From contig JBBHKE010002548.1 of the NCBI GenBank assembly GCA_037447655.1, positions 65,987-129,986 of the forward strand: a stretch of DNA of 64,000 nucleotides. The letters run 5' to 3'. The position numbers and the translations under genes are program-made. This document shows, in pieces, positions 42,002 through 57,110 of this stretch. How positions within the stretch are numbered: position 1 is the stretch's first letter; every line of letters starts with the position of its first letter. Under the pieces are notes generated by a model. That model searched no databases and was not told the origin of the DNA. It saw nothing but the letters and a program-made list of their open reading frames with translations. Source of the DNA: Zygnema cylindricum. Taxonomy: Eukaryota > Streptophyta > Zygnematophyceae > Zygnematales > Zygnemataceae.

Positions 42002-44747
42002 AAGTCCACAGCGTCGAAACCAATGGTTGAAACGTACATACTACTGTACTGTACATAGCCTACGAGTAAAGTATACAAATTGGAATCGTTTTTTATTATT
42101 TCATTACGTGCGCTTTTCAATACGACTCGAAATGTTGAGTGCGTTCATCGGAAGCACTAAAAAAACTTCTGATCTTTAGTGTGGCATGATCTTACGCTTT
42201 CAGTGTTTAGGGTAGTTTGTAGTGTTTCAATGTTTGGGTTTTGTGTTTGTGCCTTTATCTTGATTAGAAGTTGCCTCATGAACAACTGTCAGGTTATCAT
42301 CGTGTAGGCATAGCTCTCTAGCCTCTTCATGTTTAAACTTGCAAACTAAAAATTGAACACTCGACATTGGACATTGGACATTGCACATTGAATGGGGCTC
42401 ATTGGACATGGGACATAGACATGGGACATGTGGGCCATTTGGATTAGATGTGGAAGTTGAACATGTAGCATGGATATTGAACAATGGACATGTTGCACTT
42501 TGGAGGCTGAACTTTGGACACATTGGAGAATTAGACATTGGAGATTGGACACTGGAAATGTGAAATTGGAAATTTTTAATTTTGATCTCCGGCATGCTGG
42601 ATGGAGGACATTAGCCAGTGGACAGCAAAAGAGGCCCAACATTTGACATTAAAAATAGAACATTGGAAACCAGGACTCTGCGTTAGGCATTGTTTCTGGA
42701 TTCCCCCAACAAAAGATAAATAAAAATTCATTTTATTGAATATTAACACTTGCGCACTTTTCTAATTTCAGAGGATGAAGGAATCAGAAGATATCATGTA
42801 CCCTTTCTTTCCTATTTTATTGACGGCGACGAGACTCGGAATTTCTGTGACCCCAAAAGTATTTTGATCAATATTGGAGAGGGAGAGGGAGAGGGAGAGG
42901 GAGAAGGAGAGGGTAGGTGGGACAGAGAGAACTCCTTCTCTGAATACAAAGCATTTGAAGAAAAAGCAAAAGCATCGAGGGAGAACTTATCAAGAGAGAA
43001 CTCCTTTTCTGAATACAAAGCATTTGAAGAAAAAGCAAAAGCATCGAGGGAGAACTTATCATAACAGTCTCAGTAAGCTCTGAAAGTTTGAAGAAAACAA
43101 GGAAAAAGGAACAGATCTGTAAGTTTATTCGTCTGCAAGTTTGTAAGAAGTAGGAAAATATTTTATGGTTTTTCAGTATATGAAGTCTTTTTTAAGGGGC
43201 GATTGGTACTTTTGTCCCTGTATATTTATAAATTTTGTTTCCATTCTTTTATGAGTATCCTCTCCCGAAGCTCAAAGGATTTTTTATGCATTTTTTCATA
43301 AAAAAATGTGCAAAAGTTCATTTTAAAGGATGTAGCTCGCTGTCTTTTGCCCATAATCAGAAAATATAGAAAGACTCAGTATTTCTTGTTTCTTGATATT
43401 CAGGTTTTTCCGTTTTCCCTTTTTTTTATGATCAAATTGACACAATTTGATTTTCCCCTTTTTCTTTTATAAGTTATCGTAGGACATTAAGTACCTGATC
43501 CTCTACATTGAATGTTTACAATTTACGGTATATTCAGTTTATTTCTTGTTAGTTGTTCCTTGTAGTCTTCGACTCGGATCCACTGCAACTGTCGATACAG
43601 AAGATATTGTAGATTTCAATACAATACCCGAATACTCGGATCCACCACGACCGTTGATGTGAAAGACTTCCACCCGTTGAGATGGAGTAGAGAAATGCAG
43701 AACGACACCAAACGGACCAGATTCGTTACGGTAGTTGACGTGAAACATGGTTATTGGTCGATGAGGGAAGAGAAGAGCGTTTAATTATTAACAATAGTTT
43801 AGTGTGGACACAGCAGCCTCCTCGCACAGTTTCCTTTTTTTAAACCATAGACCAAAAATGTGAAAAACGCCTGCAACCTCCATACTAAGTTACTCTCAAT
43901 TTTCTGTGCAACTTTCTTTTTGTCGTACATGTTTTAATATGCCGGCTATACTACAAGATTACCAGATAAAGCGCTTGCAAGAATTTTCCATTTTTAATCT
44001 ATGAACAGAACACTGCTCACTTGTTTTTAACCGCCAATATCAGTTTTGAAAAGATTTGCAGGCAAATAGTGTGGAAAAGCCTCCAGGTAAGATTCAGTTT
44101 CAGTTTTAGTTTTAGGTTCTGATCCAGTTCCAGTTTCAGGTCAAGTTCAATTCCAACATCTGTTTCATTTCAATTCCAATTTCAATTCCAGTTTCAATTC
44201 CAGTTTCCGATTATAGTTTCAATTCCAGTTCCAGTTTCTCCCAACTGATATGTGCACCGACCAATTGTGACTCGGAAGTAAACCACAAATCGACTTTTCA
44301 CAATACTGTTGTTTTAGCCAATGAGAACACTCGAATAACAAAAAAAAATAAAAACAGGAATGATTATGCATTTAAAGCGAGACATGTTTTCTGCAGAGAC
44401 ATATTCTTCGGTCAGAACTTGTCCTCACTTTGTCCACTCTTTTCCCAAATCACTGCCCTCATGTTGCAAAATGCACAGCAATTATAAAATTCTCCTGTTC
44501 GCCCAAAAGAGCGAATAACAGTCAACGCAAGGAAAACCTCATTACAAAAACCCATTTGATAGTATTTCCTGATTTCTTTTTCCTCGAGCCTTTTTCCTTG
44601 GTCTTTTTTCTCACGCCTTTTAAAGAGCCTTTAGTTTCCCTTTACCCAGAAACACTAATAGCGACCACGAGCAAAAACCTCGTTACAAAAGACATCACAT
44701 ACTCGATAATTACCAAATACTATTACAATAATACTTGATAGTATTTT
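42002..44747. other. Spacer with low-complexity repeats, no firm gene
   Basis: It contains a degenerate GGACATTG repeat (42360-42560), a GAGAGG repeat (42883-42912) and TTCCAGTTTCAATTCC-type repeats (44090-44240). A frame at 42750-43064 begins after a good AG acceptor and includes a 69-base in-frame duplication; it matches nothing I know. CCTCCCGAAG-type unique sequence elsewhere shows no coding signal. Confidence 0.5.
42925..43062 (+). repeat. In-frame 69-bp tandem duplication
   Basis: Two nearly identical copies, 42925-42993 and 42994-43062, each encode a 23-residue unit starting RENSFSEYKAFEEKAKA. A GAGAGG microsatellite lies directly upstream. The reading frame is open across both copies, but whether it is an exon is unknown. 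Confidence 0.75.
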
Positions 44748-47700
44748 TTACAGGGCCTCAATTATGAGCTGGTACCCATCGGGCACGGGCCCTCTGGTTC
44801 TCACCGCCTCAGCTAAAGGAAGGAGGTCGGTTTCCGGATCCAAAAATCGAGAGAGAAAGAGAAGTAGATGGAAATCGGCGATTCGTTCCGAAAAAGGTCG
44901 TCCTTTAGTGCGTTCGAGATGTTGACGAAGTTCTCGTTCACTTGCGGGAGAGAATCGGTTCTCTACCGGAAAAGTCGACCTCAAAATCCCCTGTTACCAC
45001 CACCTCCTCTCACTCAAATACATTAGAATACTAATAGAATAGAGTCGGTATGCTTTCGTATGGTGATCCAAAGACGTTGTTTTAGGGTTTTTAATCAAGC
45101 CATAAAAAACAAGAAAGAGAAAAAGTATTGTACACTGCCCATCCTTATTCAAGTTAACACTCTAATTCGAGTGTGTTTTATTTACCCCAAATCATAAAGA
45201 AGTGTTAAAGACACTGTTTTACTAGGTGGCCGTAATGGGCCACGTGGCAATGCATAATTTAGTGTAGTTAATTCTAATAAAACGTTAACAAAAAAAACTC
45301 GTTAACTCTAACAGCGATGGGCTGAGTAGTAGAACAGAGTCAGCATAAGCGATCATAAACAAAAAAAAAAGAAAGAAAGCGGAACTGTTTGTCCCAGGAA
45401 AAGATATAAAGCCTACCTGATGATCTTGAATCTTGACGGGAACTAAAAAGAAGTCGTTATCCACTTCCTGTGTGTCTTTTCCAGCTAACACTACGTCCGC
45501 CTTCATACGAGACAGGTTTTGGGGTGTCTCTGGAGAATCAATAAACCAGTCCTCTCGATACAATTTCAAGCACTGGTTACTTAATTGAAAAGCCTCGAAA
45601 TGAACATCGGCCGTCCCTTCCTCGTTTGTCTCCAACTTCACAACCGCCGCCGAGAATTGGTCCAACCCCGTTTCTGTTTGTAATTCAGCAATTTGTCGAA
45701 TTTCCGCGTTTCCCATGGTGTAGTTTTGATCTTCTCCACTTATCGCTCGAGTGAAAACGAAACCGACTCGACGCATTCCCAAACCCGATGCGATGAGATC
45801 CACTCGTTTCTCTTCGTCTGCTTGGAGAGACACTCACTCAGCCTCAGCTGGAATAAAAAACAAGACAGACAGCCGTTGCAAGACTGCAAAGTGAGTGGAC
45901 AACATGTGTCGAGTGAGAGGACTAGCAAAACTGAAGCAGAGGACGATATATGCATGAATTGACATGATTCGACATCCTCGAGAGCAATATCAAATTAAAG
46001 TGAGTGGAGGACTGTGTATGATTCAACATGCTTCGGCATGACTTGACATGTCATGTATGAATATATCGAGAGACTATGCAAAAAGAAAGAGAAAAGGAAT
46101 ATGGTTTACATGCTTCAACATGATTCGACATTATCGGGAGGTCTAGCAAATGGAAGATAGAAAAGAAATATGCATGATTCAACCTGATTCGATATGAGTT
46201 GACAAGTATCAGGAGGAAAAGACAAAAAACATAAGAGAAAGAAGGAATATGACTCAACATGATGCATCATGATTCAGTATTTTGAAGACTAAGAAGGAAT
46301 ATGACTCAAAATGGTGCATCATGATTCAGCATTGTGAAGACTACGAAAATTGAAGAGAAAGAAGGAATCTGTATGATTTGACATGATTTACCACGAGTTA
46401 ACATGTGTCGAGAGGACTAGACAAGAAGGAAAAAAGAGAAGGAATATGATTCAACATGATTCGACGATGTAGTGGATTAGCAAAAATTAAAGAGAGATAA
46501 GGCATGCATGATTCAACATGATTTGACACGCATCGAGAGAACTAGACAAGAAGGAAGAGAGAGGAATACGATTCGACATGTGTCAACATGAAAAGGAAAA
46601 AGTGGAACACAAATGAAGACAAAAATGAAGACCAGAAAAATCCTAAAAAACCTAAAAAAAAATTATACGTGTCGGTAGAAGTAGCTAAAAATAAAGGTGA
46701 AATAATAAAAGAAGACATGTCGACAGAATTAGCAGAGAAACCGAAACAGAAAATGAAAATGATATGAAATTGAGCAAAAATAGTAATAACTAGATGTCTG
46801 CTCAACCTGTTTACAACAAAAAGCAAAATTTTCATCATAGTAAAATAATTTGCACACTTATCAAAAAACATAACGAATGTAAAAGGAAATTTATAAAAAC
46901 AGCCCACCTTTGTCTCTCATGAGGATCAAGTTATCCACTGTCCCCTGTTGAGGAGGCTCGTATACAAAATCCACCATCACCTCTCCCCCCTCCGATATTT
47001 TTCCATACATGAAACCTCCCCTTCTCACAGAAAACGCCAAAATTTGATGAACATAATGCTGCTCCCCCCAACAAAAAAATTCCAAAATGAGTTATGGCGA
47101 CAGTCATTTGTTTGCCTTTCAATTTTTTTTCTTTCTTCTGCCCGGTTTCTTTCTTTTTTGATGTGTCTCCAACTTATCCATATTTCATATTTAAAAGACG
47201 CATAAAGACTTGCAGCTATTTCCAGGAAATTCCCAGGGGACAAAAAACGGAATTGAATTGTTCTACCAATTGATAGCCACACCTGCCTCCTTTGACTAAT
47301 TTTAACCCCAAGATATTTCTAGGGTTTGACAGTACTGGAAATTAAGTGTGGAACTAACATTAAAACACATAGTAAAAAATCAAAAAAAGACACCATTTAA
47401 AAAATAAAAAATAAAAAAGGCAGAGAGAAAGAGTGTGGCATCCAAACCCAAATCCTACTATGCCATACATTCAAAATAAAATTAAAATAATAATATCCAA
47501 ATAATGGGAAAGGAAGGAAAAACTAAAATATCAGTTGCCAACTGCAAGATATTTGTAAATAAAAATAGTCGAAAATGCAAGATAGGGTATATTACAACAT
47601 GGAAGGAAACTACGGCAAATTAAACAAAGACGGTAACACTAAGTGTTAAGATGACAACAAATTGTTAAGATGGCAACTAATTGTTAAGATGGCAACTAAT

Positions 47701-48508
47701 TGTTAAGATGACAACTAATTGTTAAGATGGCAACTAATTGTTAAGATGACAACTAATTGTTAAGATGACAACTAATTGTTAAGATGGCAACTAATTGTTA
47801 AGATGACAACTAATTGTTAAGATGGCAACTAATTGTTAAAATGGCAACTAATTGTTAAGATGGCAACTAATTGTTAAGATGGCAACTAATTGTTAAGATG
47901 GCAACTAATTGTTAAGATGACAACTAATTGTTAAGACGACAACCAATTCTTTAAATTGACAACTGATTATAAGAATGACAACTGCTTGATAAGATGACAA
48001 CTAATTGTAGCAACATGATCAGAAACCCTAAACCAAAACACATAACCAAAACAACATCAACCACAAAAACCCTAAAAAACCAACGGAAACCCTAAAAAAC
48101 CAAGAAAACATAAAAATTGCAATTTATCTCCGCAATTTCAATACTTATCCGCAATCCATACATCCATCCTACAATTCATAAACTTATCTGCCATGCATAG
48201 ATTTATCTTCTGCAATGCATAAAACTTAAATCTTCTGCAATTTCTAAATTTCTCTGCAAACCCTAAATCCCTACCTGAAAAGAATAAGCTGCTTCCCTGT
48301 CAAACGAAACTCCCTCGCTTTGAGCTTTTTCCTGCCGTTCGATTCGAGTCTGACGCGCAATCATATCCTCAACGGTCATATGCCGACCGTACACGCCAGC
48401 TGGCGTCATCACGGCCGGTCCTGGCACGTGCCGCGACTGACTGCATCGCATGTAAACCACAGATCCGTGACGCAATCCAAGATTCGATAAATCGTTTTCG
48501 TCCGTCAA
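44748..48508 (-). CDS. NPL4: NPL4-like ubiquitin-binding cofactor of CDC48/p97 (N-terminus not found)
   Basis: Exons: 48508(?)-48275, 47058-46908, 45817-45417 and 44990-44748, with GT-AG junctions and matching phases except the first exon's 5' edge. Together they give about 342 residues. Recognisable plant NPL4 segments are GPAVMTPAGVYGRHMTVEDM, ARQTRIERQEKAQ, VRRGGFMYGKISEGGEV, FVYEPPQQGTVDNLILMRD, EKRVDLIASGLGMRRVGF, EVDNDFFLVPVKIQDHQ and FSERIADFHLLLFL. NPL4 acts with UFD1 to recruit ubiquitinated substrates to the AAA ATPase CDC48, for example in ER-associated degradation; the central block is the MPN-like NPL4 domain. The N-terminal ubiquitin-like exon (about 75 residues) was not found upstream. 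No stop codons interrupt the exons. Confidence 0.87.
45130..45330. mobile_element. Small TIR element in NPL4 last intron
   Basis: GTACACTGCCCATCCTTATT at the left end and CAGCGATGGGC...GTAG near 45310-45330 form degenerate inverted termini of the same family. The interior has GGCCGTAATGGGCCACGTGG. Confidence 0.55.
45960..46580. repeat. Degenerate ATGATTCAACATG repeats in NPL4 intron
   Basis: Many irregular copies of CATGATTCRACATG are interspersed with GAGAGGACTAG and AAGAGAAAGAAGGAATATG blocks, suggesting a decayed composite satellite. Confidence 0.65.
47634..48010. repeat. 19-bp minisatellite in NPL4 intron
   Basis: About 18 copies of TTAAGATGRCAACTAATTG follow one another; the variation is mainly A/G at one site. 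Edges are more degenerate. Confidence 0.92.
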
Positions 48509-48696
48509 TCGTCAAAATTGAATATGAGGCCATCAGACAGGACAAAATATCAATCGAACAAAATCGAATGTCAATCAACCTCGATCAATCAAATGGATCA
48601 GTTCATCAAAATTTCTTTTTTTTTTCGGTCAATCAGGCAAAGTAGGTATCGATTAAGAAAACTACCTCGTACTTTCGCGGAAGTTGAAGGTGCAAT

Positions 48697-48883
48697 TACA
48701 CCATAATCATATTAGAGTCAAGGTTAAATAGCGTAAAAAATAGCGTTGATTCTAATTTGGGTTACCTGAGGATGACGTTATAGTCCACGTGCTTAAATAG
48801 CGTTATTAATTCTATTTCAGGTTTGGGGTCAAATTTAGGGGCACTAATTGGCGTTATACACTCTAATAGCGATTGGCGGTATG
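48697..48883. mobile_element. Degenerate small TIR element
   Basis: ACACCATAATCATATTAGAG at the left and ACTCTAATAGCGATTGGCGG at the right are imperfect inverted ends. The interior has TAGTCCACGTGCTTAAATAG, typical of the family. Confidence 0.45.
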
Positions 48884-49044
48884 CCGCCGCCGTTCCTGTA
48901 CGGTACGGGGACAGCTGTCAGCCGTTGTTATCAGTTCGAAAGCTCGAAACTCATACAATATAATATAGTATTTTCGTACAGAGTCGTATAAAATCAATTC
49001 ACTTTTCAAAATAGGCAGTTGCTACGTCGTCACCCCAAACTGCT

Positions 49045-49200
49045 ACAGTACAGTACAGTACTGTACTGTAATGTACTGTACTGTATGTACTGCACAGTTC
49101 AGTGATGTACGGCAATGTACTATAATGTACTGTAATGTACAATACTTTACCGTAATGAACGAAAGTTTACTGTACCATAATTCACCGTACTGAACTGAAC
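49045..49200. repeat. TACAGTACTGTA simple repeat
   Basis: Alternating TACAGTA and CTGTACTG units form a palindromic low-complexity tract. Confidence 0.8.
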
Positions 49201-49496
49201 CTTGCGTTTTTCGCGCTACGGACAAAGTATGAGACTTTTACTCTCGACGTCCACACTCATTTCGTTTTACGACGCGCCGCGCCGCGCGGACGTCCTATGT
49301 ATAAATATGTTTAGGGTTTTTTTCTCATTCGTGTTTTTTTTTATTAAAAAAAAAACACAACCAAAAACCCTATGACCCTAAAATCGCAAGGTACCCGGGC
49401 AGTAATTTGCAAAGTGTGAGACTAACTCGTTTTTTGAATCTGTGTCCCTATGTCCACACGAACCACACCGCGAGCCAAAATTAAAGAAACTTAAAC

Positions 49497-49567
49497 CCTA
49501 AAAAACCCTAAAAACCCTAAAAACCCCTAACTAAAAAACCCTTTAAAACCCTAAAAACCCTAAAACT
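49497..49567. repeat. Interstitial CCCTAAA repeats
   Basis: About nine irregular CCCTAAAAA units match the plant-type telomere heptamer in imperfect form. Confidence 0.7.
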
Positions 49568-49794
49568 GTCTCGTATTGATCCGAAGTGACGATTTTACTT
49601 ATTAATATCGAGAGGAGTCTCGATCATGATGGATATTGCAAGTTGATTTCATTAGTAACTTTGCTTCTTGTACATGTGTCTTACCGTATGAAATCGCATA
49701 AGATTTTCATTGCTGCTACCCCATAAGGCATTTCCGCAAAAACAAATATAGAAATGTCAAGAAGTAGAGTCGTAAAGATAAAAGCACTAAAAAA

Positions 49795-49911
49795 CTACAG
49801 TACAGTACAATACAGTACAAACACAGTACAATACAATACAATACAATACAGTACAATGCAATGCAGTACAGTACAGTACAATACAATATAATACAATACA
49901 GTACAGCATAC
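49795..49911. repeat. TACAGTACAA microsatellite, left of the 8.4-kb element
   Basis: TACAG and TACAA pentamers run up to the TA that flanks the large TIR element; the same repeat type resumes at 58302. Confidence 0.85.
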
Positions 49912-51114
49912 TACACCGCGCATCGTAATTAGAGTAAATTACTCTAATTCGGTCGCTCGAAATTTCGACTCTATCACATCAAATAGAGTAAACGATTCTA
50001 ATTTTTTCATTATTCTAATTTAGGTATGTTTTAATTAGCGTAACAACATTCTAATATAGGTTCGTTTTAAATAGTGTGGAATACGGACGACGTCCGACCG
50101 TGCAAAATTGTACTTTTTAAGTAAAAAGATAAATTTAATGATTTAAAAGAGTCACGCTCACACGTGAAATCGCACTAAACAAAAAGACTCAATCATATCG
50201 AAAAAAAAGTTGTTCACATAACTCTCGTCCGTCGAGAGTATCGTCGTCAGTGTGAACACTTACCTTAATATCCATGCCAGAAGTTTATAGTACAACGACG
50301 AAAATACATGTTTGCCTTTATTTCCGTAATAATTTTGTAACAGTTGTTCGACGTTCCGCGTATTCAGTTAGAATAGGGAACTTCGTAGCAATATCATTAA
50401 AAATGTATTCTAATATAGGATCGGGTCTATTTTAGCGTAAATATTAATTCTAAATAAACCAGACTTACCAAAATGACCCTTGAAAGGAGTAACTTTTAAC
50501 TGTAATATGGGTTTTTTACCACGATGGCACATGAAATAGAGTAACCATATTGACAAAAATAGAGTAAATATACATCATTTGGCGTGGGTGATATGTGTCG
50601 TGAGATAACGCCAAATGCGGGCAGACCTCACAAAGTGTAATATTTTTGGACCAATCACAGTCACTCATTCTTTGTCCAATCACAGTCACTCATTCTTTGT
50701 CCAATCACAAACAGTCTTTTTTTTTGTTTGTAACCGCCATCTTGACTGCGCCGCCATCCGGAAAATCTCTCCAATTTTTCAAATGGGATCTGTGAAAGTC
50801 TCGCTCCCTTTTTCACCGCCATGGATTCCACGTCGCCCACGTCATCGCTTTCCTGCCATCTGCTTACTTTCTTATAATGCTTCCTTTTTTAGGGTTTTGT
50901 TGTTTGAAATAGCGAAAAAATTTATGCCAGCCAACTCCACCATTGATGACAAGGCAATATCCTACTCTCTTAGTGCAGTGGTTGAATATGATGTGTCACA
51001 AGTCAAAGCCAAAAATAGAAGGGAAGACAATGAAGGAAAACTGCCAAAACATCAAAATACAAAATTGAAAAAGAAAACTTAAAAGACAAAGCTGAGTTAT
51101 CTGCCTAATTTTCT

Positions 51115-52470
51115 GTCTAATTATCTGGGTAATTATTTATCTATATAACCTGTCCAATTCTCTATCTAATATAATTATCTATATAATCTAATTATCTGTT
51201 TAATTATCTGTTTAATTATCTGTTCAATTATCTGTCAAATTATCTAATCTAATTATCTATCTAATCTAATTATCTTTCTAATCTAATTTCACTATCTAAT
51301 CTAGTTATCTATCTAATTTAATTATCTATCTAATTTAATTCACTATCTAATCTTATTATCTATCTAATCTAATTATCTGTCTAATTATCTGTCTAATTAT
51401 CTATCAAATAATCTGTCAAATTACCTATCCTATTATGTGTCAAATTATCTAATCTTATAATCTAATCTAATTATCTGTCTAATTATCTGTGCAATTATTT
51501 GTCAATTATCTAATTAATTATCTAATCTAATTATCTATCTAATCTAATTATCTTTCTAATCTAATTCACTATGCAATCAAGTTATCTATCTAATCTAATT
51601 ATCTATCTAATATAATTCACTATCTAATCAAATTATCTATCTAATCTGATTATCTCTCTAATTATCTGTCTAATTATCTGTCTAATTATCTGTCTAATTA
51701 TCTATCAAATTATCTGTCAAATTATCTGTCCGATTATATGTCAAATTATCTAATCTTATTATCCAATCTAATTATCTGTCTAGTTATCTGTATAATTATT
51801 TGTCCAATTATCTATCAAATTATCTAATTAATTATATAATCTAAATATCTATCTAATTTAATTATCTTTATAATCTAATGCACTATCTAATCTAGTTATC
51901 TATCTAATCTAGTTATCTATCTAATCTAATTGACTATCTAATCTAATTATCAATCTAATCTAATTATCTATCTATTTATCTGTCATATTATCTAATCTAA
52001 TTATTTTCCAAATTACCAATCTAATCTAATTACCTATCTAATCTAATTATCTATCTGATCTAATTATCTATCTAATCTCATTATCTATCTAATCTCATTA
52101 TCTATCCAATCTAATTCACTATCTAATCTAGTTATCTATCTAATTCAATCATCTATTTAATCTAATTATCTATCTAATCTAATTATATATCTAATCAAAT
52201 TATCTATATAATCTAATTATCTGTCTAATTATCTGTTTAATCATCTTTCAAATTATCTTATCTAATTATCTGTCGAATTACCTATCTAATCTAATTACCT
52301 ATCTGATCTAATTATCTATCTAATCTAATTATCTATCCAATCTAATTCACTATCTAATCTAGTAATCTATCTAATCCAATTATCTATCTAATCTAATCAT
52401 CTATCTAATCTAATTATCTATCTATACTCATTATCTATCTAATCAAATTATCTGTTCACTTATCTGTCAT
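51115..52470. repeat. AATTATCTATCTAATCT satellite array
   Basis: About 1.35 kb of degenerate copies of an ATCTAATTATCT-type unit. It is the reverse complement of the unit in the array at 54.66-57.1 kb, so the two arrays form a very long interrupted inverted repeat. Confidence 0.9.
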
Positions 52471-54090
52471 ATGTTGCATTAACAAGTCTCTTTCATTTGA
52501 AGTAATAAGTTCGATACTAAAATAAACCTTACCTATGGAATTCAACAAGTAGACTGAGATAAGCACTTGTCTCAGCAATCTAATGAGAAGTTTTTGAAGG
52601 CGAAAAAAAATTATCTCCCATCGTTTGATTTGGCAGTGGGGATTTCTGAATTTTTCTCCCTTGATATGCGTATGCTGCCTCATGTCAAGTGGTACGATTA
52701 CAAAATGGTTGATTTGTATTTTCTTGAATCAATAGACTATCTCCCATGTTTTCTCAAATCACATTAAACAAATGTAGCTAAACAGTCAAGGAAAAACAAA
52801 TAGTTGGCTATTCACAAAAACCCTAAAAAACCATAAAAAACCCTCAAACCTTTTAACGGATCGACAATTTAACCTAAATCCTTTTATTTATTTTTTCAGG
52901 TTGTGGCCAAAGTTTTTCATTTATTTCCGACAATATATTACATTCGACTTTATAATTTCCTTGCCCTACAAGAGGATAGTGAAATGATTTGTATAAAAAC
53001 GTAATTCAAAGGAGAGAATAGATAGAAGATTCAAGAGAAAGTTTAAAGGCATAAAGATTTTTCAAAGTTTAGGGCTGATATTCAGTTTCAGATTGTGTAA
53101 AATAGTGAAATTTTGGAGCCATAATTGTTATTTTTGTCATAACTACTAAATGATTGTAATGAAATTTTTCTAATGCTAAATATTTTTAAGCCAATGATAC
53201 TTTAAGTGACGATGTTATTTTTCTTTATTTCACTAACATATGACTTTCTTTTATTTTTTACCAAATGTTTTGGCGTTTTCGTCGCTAGATTATAAACCAA
53301 CGGAATGTTGTGTTTTTTTTTCTTCTGTCATGGATGATGACCGACCAACGACGAGGCATTTTTGTCTTTAGATTATAAACCAGTTATGATTCATGTTACA
53401 ACTAACTAATCAATTGACGAAGAAAGTGTGTGACGTCCAACCGGCGAAGAAAGTGTGTCGCTGCTGAACTGTAAATAAGCAATAATGCAATATCGCAATC
53501 TAATTAAAAAGCAGTAAAGACGTTGTATCATTGCTAAAAATCGTTCCGCTATGAGGCAATGTCATCGATGAAAAATCCCACCGGCAATGAGAAACTGTTA
53601 ACACTAATCACATCACAATGAAATAGTCCATGTCAACACTAATCACATCACAATGAAATAGTCCATGTCACTGGTGCGACAACGATCAGCGATTGGGCGG
53701 GCTCGTCGCTTAACATCAATAACGTAAAAAACATGTTTGTGTATCAAAGGTAAAAACTAAGAATTTGTTCATCAGTTATGATATCATGTTTCCCATAGAT
53801 GAATGACAAACACACGGTAAAACACTAAGCATGACAAACCATCGCTCTTACACATACTCATATATTGCAAAAAAAAAACCGTGTTTTATAAAATGGTTGT
53901 GTTATACATTGTTTTGGCATACTTACTTCACGATGAAGTAAATTAAAAAATTGCAAAAACAATTACATTGTAGTAAGAGACACGCTATGCGACATATTAC
54001 CCCTATGATATTGTATGATAACTTATATCTCCTAAATCCTAACACTCCTTACATTTTTAAAATAGGTAAGACAAGCCAAAGCTATAAAAA
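52471..54090. other. Centre of the 8.4-kb element, no recognised domain
   Basis: Non-repetitive AT-rich sequence with short frames of unknown nature (for example 52567-52767 plus). A direct repeat of CACTAATCACATCACAATGA occurs at 53593 and 53636. No transposase catalytic core is seen. Confidence 0.45.
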
Positions 54091-54630
54091 CTACAAAACT
54101 ATGTCACTCTTACGTTCCAAGTTCCACCAAAAAGGCATACATGGGGAATACTTAGGCATTAACATGGGCTTAATATTTGCCCCTTTCCATGAATAGTTCG
54201 TCTGTAACCTCGTCTTCATGAGTAACGGCGTCAGTGTTTTCAAAATTTCCGAGAGATTCTCGTCCCCTTTGCTAAGGAAGGTGGCACTTCGTGTAGTTCT
54301 TTCACGTCCGAATTCGTCAAAAAACTCCGGTGCATGTTCCTGTTTCAAACGTATGATGATGTCGTATGCCATATCTTGCACAATTGTCTTAGAAAGATTC
54401 ATTCCCGCCTTTTTAAACCTATGAAATTCCTCGAGTAATTCTTCATGAAGATGGGTCACCAATGCCATTTCCTTCCTTCCCCTACCCGGTAATGCTTTCA
54501 TTACCGCCACATTTCGTTTTCCGAAGCCCGACGTAGATAAGTTATTAGTCGTATCTCTTATGCCTCTTACTATGGCTACCCTTTCGACCCACCATCTCTT
54601 TGCTTTTTGATACTCTGTAATAGGAGAAGA
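54091..54630 (-). CDS. CENP-B-like helix-turn-helix exon of a probable transposase
   Basis: The coding piece follows a good acceptor (TCTCCTATTACAG). It contains KRWWVERVAIVRGIRD, GRGRKEMALVTHLHEELLEE and FHRFKKAGMNLSKTIVQD, resembling the second helix-turn-helix (CENP-B type) of pogo-like transposases and related proteins. The residues after about 120 (from the listed start 54645) are unlike the family, so a donor may lie before then. A further minus-strand frame at 57073-57399 may be an upstream exon, which would put the GATA arrays inside an intron. Function as a DNA-binding transposase part is inferred. Confidence 0.45.
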   Translation of the reverse strand, partial: SSPITEYQKAKRWWVERVAIVRGIRDTTNNLSTSGFGKRNVAVMKALPGRGRKEMALVTHLHEELLEEFHRFKKAGMNLSKTIVQDMAYDIIIRLKQEHAPEFFDEFGRERTTRSATFLSKGDENLSEILKTLTPLLMKTRLQTNYSWKGANIKPMLMPKYSPCMPFWWNLERKSDIVL

Positions 54631-54662
54631 AGTAAAAAACATCATACAAAATATGGGGTTAG

Positions 54663-57110
<2,448 letters not shown>

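Noticed and set aside
47634-48010. CRISPR-like array of 19-mers
   Set aside because: Copies are contiguous with no spacers and lie in an intron; an ordinary minisatellite.
50615-51082. 155-residue plus-strand frame in the 8.4-kb element
   Set aside because: No recognised domain; it begins with a short tandem repeat (CAATCACAGTCACTC) and ends in an AT-rich array; coding is unsupported.
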